This document shows, piece after piece, positions 30,397 to 31,257 of a DNA stretch of 31,257 nt (positions within the stretch are counted from its first letter, which is position 1; the number at the start of each line of letters is the position of its first letter). The notes beneath the pieces were generated by a model. The model ran no database searches. It had not been told where the DNA came from and worked only from the letters and a program-made list of their open reading frames with translations. Source of the stretch: Knufia peltigerae (Eukaryota > Ascomycota > Eurotiomycetes > Chaetothyriales > Trichomeriaceae); the NCBI GenBank assembly GCA_030247855.1, contig JAPDRN010000223.1, forward strand, positions 1 to 31,257, in the 5' to 3' direction. The translations under genes were made by a program, and so were the position numbers.

Positions 30397-30425
30397 TACT
30401 CCGTACAATACTCCGTACGGAGTAT
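30397..30425. repeat. TACTCCGTA / TACGGAGTA cluster with 18-bp palindrome
   Basis: TACTCCGTA occurs at 30397-30405 and again at 30409-30417. The second copy overlaps a TACGGAGTA, forming the perfect palindrome ATACTCCGTACGGAGTAT at 30408-30425. A further copy is at 30211-30219. The same 9-mer occurs at 24731 and 25491, and shorter forms elsewhere in the window. Confidence 0.85.
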
Positions 30426-31074
30426 GGAGTAGATAAGGTGCCGTGGATAGTACAATACGTGCAGTATGAACCACTCCACAACTCTTATTTATCAAACTAC
30501 TACTACATCACTACAATATCCATATTGTACTACCACCATACTCCCCGTACAGGAAGTACTCATACCCGACCATTCCTTGTCTAGTGTCCCCGCGTGCCCC
30601 TTTCGAGCCGTCCTTGGCACGTATAGCTTTTATTTCTTATCGGACGACAAGTCTATCGCTTAGGCGAGCCGGACCAGTGAGAGAGCCCGCTACAACATGG
30701 CGGAGAGCTCTTGGTCTGGCAAAACCGACGGAGCCTTCCTTTCTGGGATGGCCTCTTGCTCTGAACCCTTCGCTTAGGAACCCCAAGTGGACTTCCGCCA
30801 TGATATACGCAGGACGTATAGTTCCTGTGGGACTCGAAAGGGAAACCGGCATCCCAGGTTTTCGGTACAGGCAGCCCTGTCCGAGTTTGACCAGATCAAA
30901 GCGCGGCCCGCGGCCTTGCGACATTATCGTCAAGATGATACCAAGGCGCGAGAGCTCTCTTGGAACCGTCCGGAGGTTCGATCAAGCGATGTAACGGACT
31001 TGACTGACCGACCGACCGCATGAGAGGCCTTAATCAGACAGACAGATTTTCTCGCGCGCCGGAGAAAGAAAAGG

Positions 31075-31140
31075 TATTTAAGAAAGATGACGAGAACAGC
31101 CTGAGGTTTTTTTTGCTTTCTCCCTCTATCTCTCTACCTT
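31075..31140 (+). promoter_or_regulatory. Core-promoter-like sequence of a gene off the right edge
   Basis: A TATA-like TATTTAAG at 31075-31082 is followed 25 nt later by a long pyrimidine run (31107-31140). That layout is typical of well-expressed fungal genes and predicts a plus-strand start near or beyond the window end. No ATG-initiated coding frame is visible after it. Confidence 0.4.
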
Positions 31141-31218
31141 CGGACGAGACCTCTTTCAAAGCACGAAACCGGCCTCTCATTCCCCAGCCAAGGTAGTGTT
31201 CGACCTATACTTTGACTC

Positions 31219-31257
31219 CACACACACACACTCTCTCTCTCTCTCTTACACACACAC
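31219..31257. repeat. CA / CT / AC dinucleotide repeats
   Basis: (CA)6 at 31219-31230, (CT)8 at 31231-31246 and an AC run to the window end form a compound microsatellite, probably in the leader or promoter of the next gene. Confidence 0.9.

Larger units (their letters stand above)
29370..31257. other. 3' flank of HOS3 and 1.9-kb non-coding region
   Basis: The first few hundred bases should be the HOS3 3' UTR. Beyond this lie tandem TCACGTGA sites (30018-30037), a cluster of TACGGAGTA motifs (30211-30425), a GC-richer block with overlapping frames on both strands (about 30590-31025), and promoter-like sequence at the right edge. No coding gene is supported. Confidence 0.55.

Noticed and set aside
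30960..31000. GGTTCGATCA resembling a tRNA B box
   Set aside because: It departs from GGTTCGANTCC, no matching A box lies at the right distance, and no cloverleaf can be drawn.

Overview
This window is nuclear DNA from a filamentous ascomycete (Pezizomycotina). The evidence is a class III chitin synthase, a HET-domain protein, a secreted M28 leucine aminopeptidase of the LAP1 type, a DUF1774-like membrane protein, a HOS3-type histone deacetylase, and short introns (49-86 nt) with GTRNGT donors and CTAAY/CTGAC branch points. The order is not fixed by the sequence. Eurotiomycetes, for example Chaetothyriales, would fit, but that is a guess. I see no rRNA, tRNA, CRISPR array, intact transposon or classical secondary-metabolite cluster. 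Gene functions were assigned by eye from remembered families, with no database search.

Left part (1-8.4 kb): a long chitin synthase gene on the minus strand (331-3763, one 49-nt intron) is transcribed divergently from a small Cys-rich protein ending in a CaaX box (4666-5307). That gene converges on a HET-domain gene (5724-8405, minus). A TTC microsatellite lies between the two 3' ends.

Middle part (8.9-19.4 kb): all genes are on the minus strand. An eight-exon gene (8931-10591) splices into a 403-residue catalytic subunit of queuine tRNA-ribosyltransferase. A three-exon gene (11602-12055) encodes a 105-residue protein with a dsRNA-binding-like fold. Neither reads as one open frame, so both were rebuilt from splice signals. 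Next come a 388-residue conserved fungal protein of unknown role (14531-15697) and an R3H-type protein (18358-19442). Two long stretches, 12056-14530 and 15698-18357, hold no gene I can support.

Right part (20-31 kb): a secreted leucine aminopeptidase (20198-21441, plus), a DUF1774-like multi-pass membrane protein (22092-23079, plus), a ketopantoate reductase-like NAD(P)H enzyme (23578-24618, minus) and, divergently, a large HOS3-type histone deacetylase (25851-29369, plus). The last 1.9 kb is non-coding. It has tandem TCACGTGA sites, a cluster of the recurrent motif TACGGAGTA, and what looks like the core promoter of a plus-strand gene beyond the right edge.

The genes look like ordinary dispersed housekeeping and accessory genes, not an operon-like system. 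The points most worth a second look are the hidden dsRBD-like gene, a possible mitochondrial N-terminal extension on the queuine enzyme, upstream start codons before two genes, and a short motif found only outside confident coding sequence.
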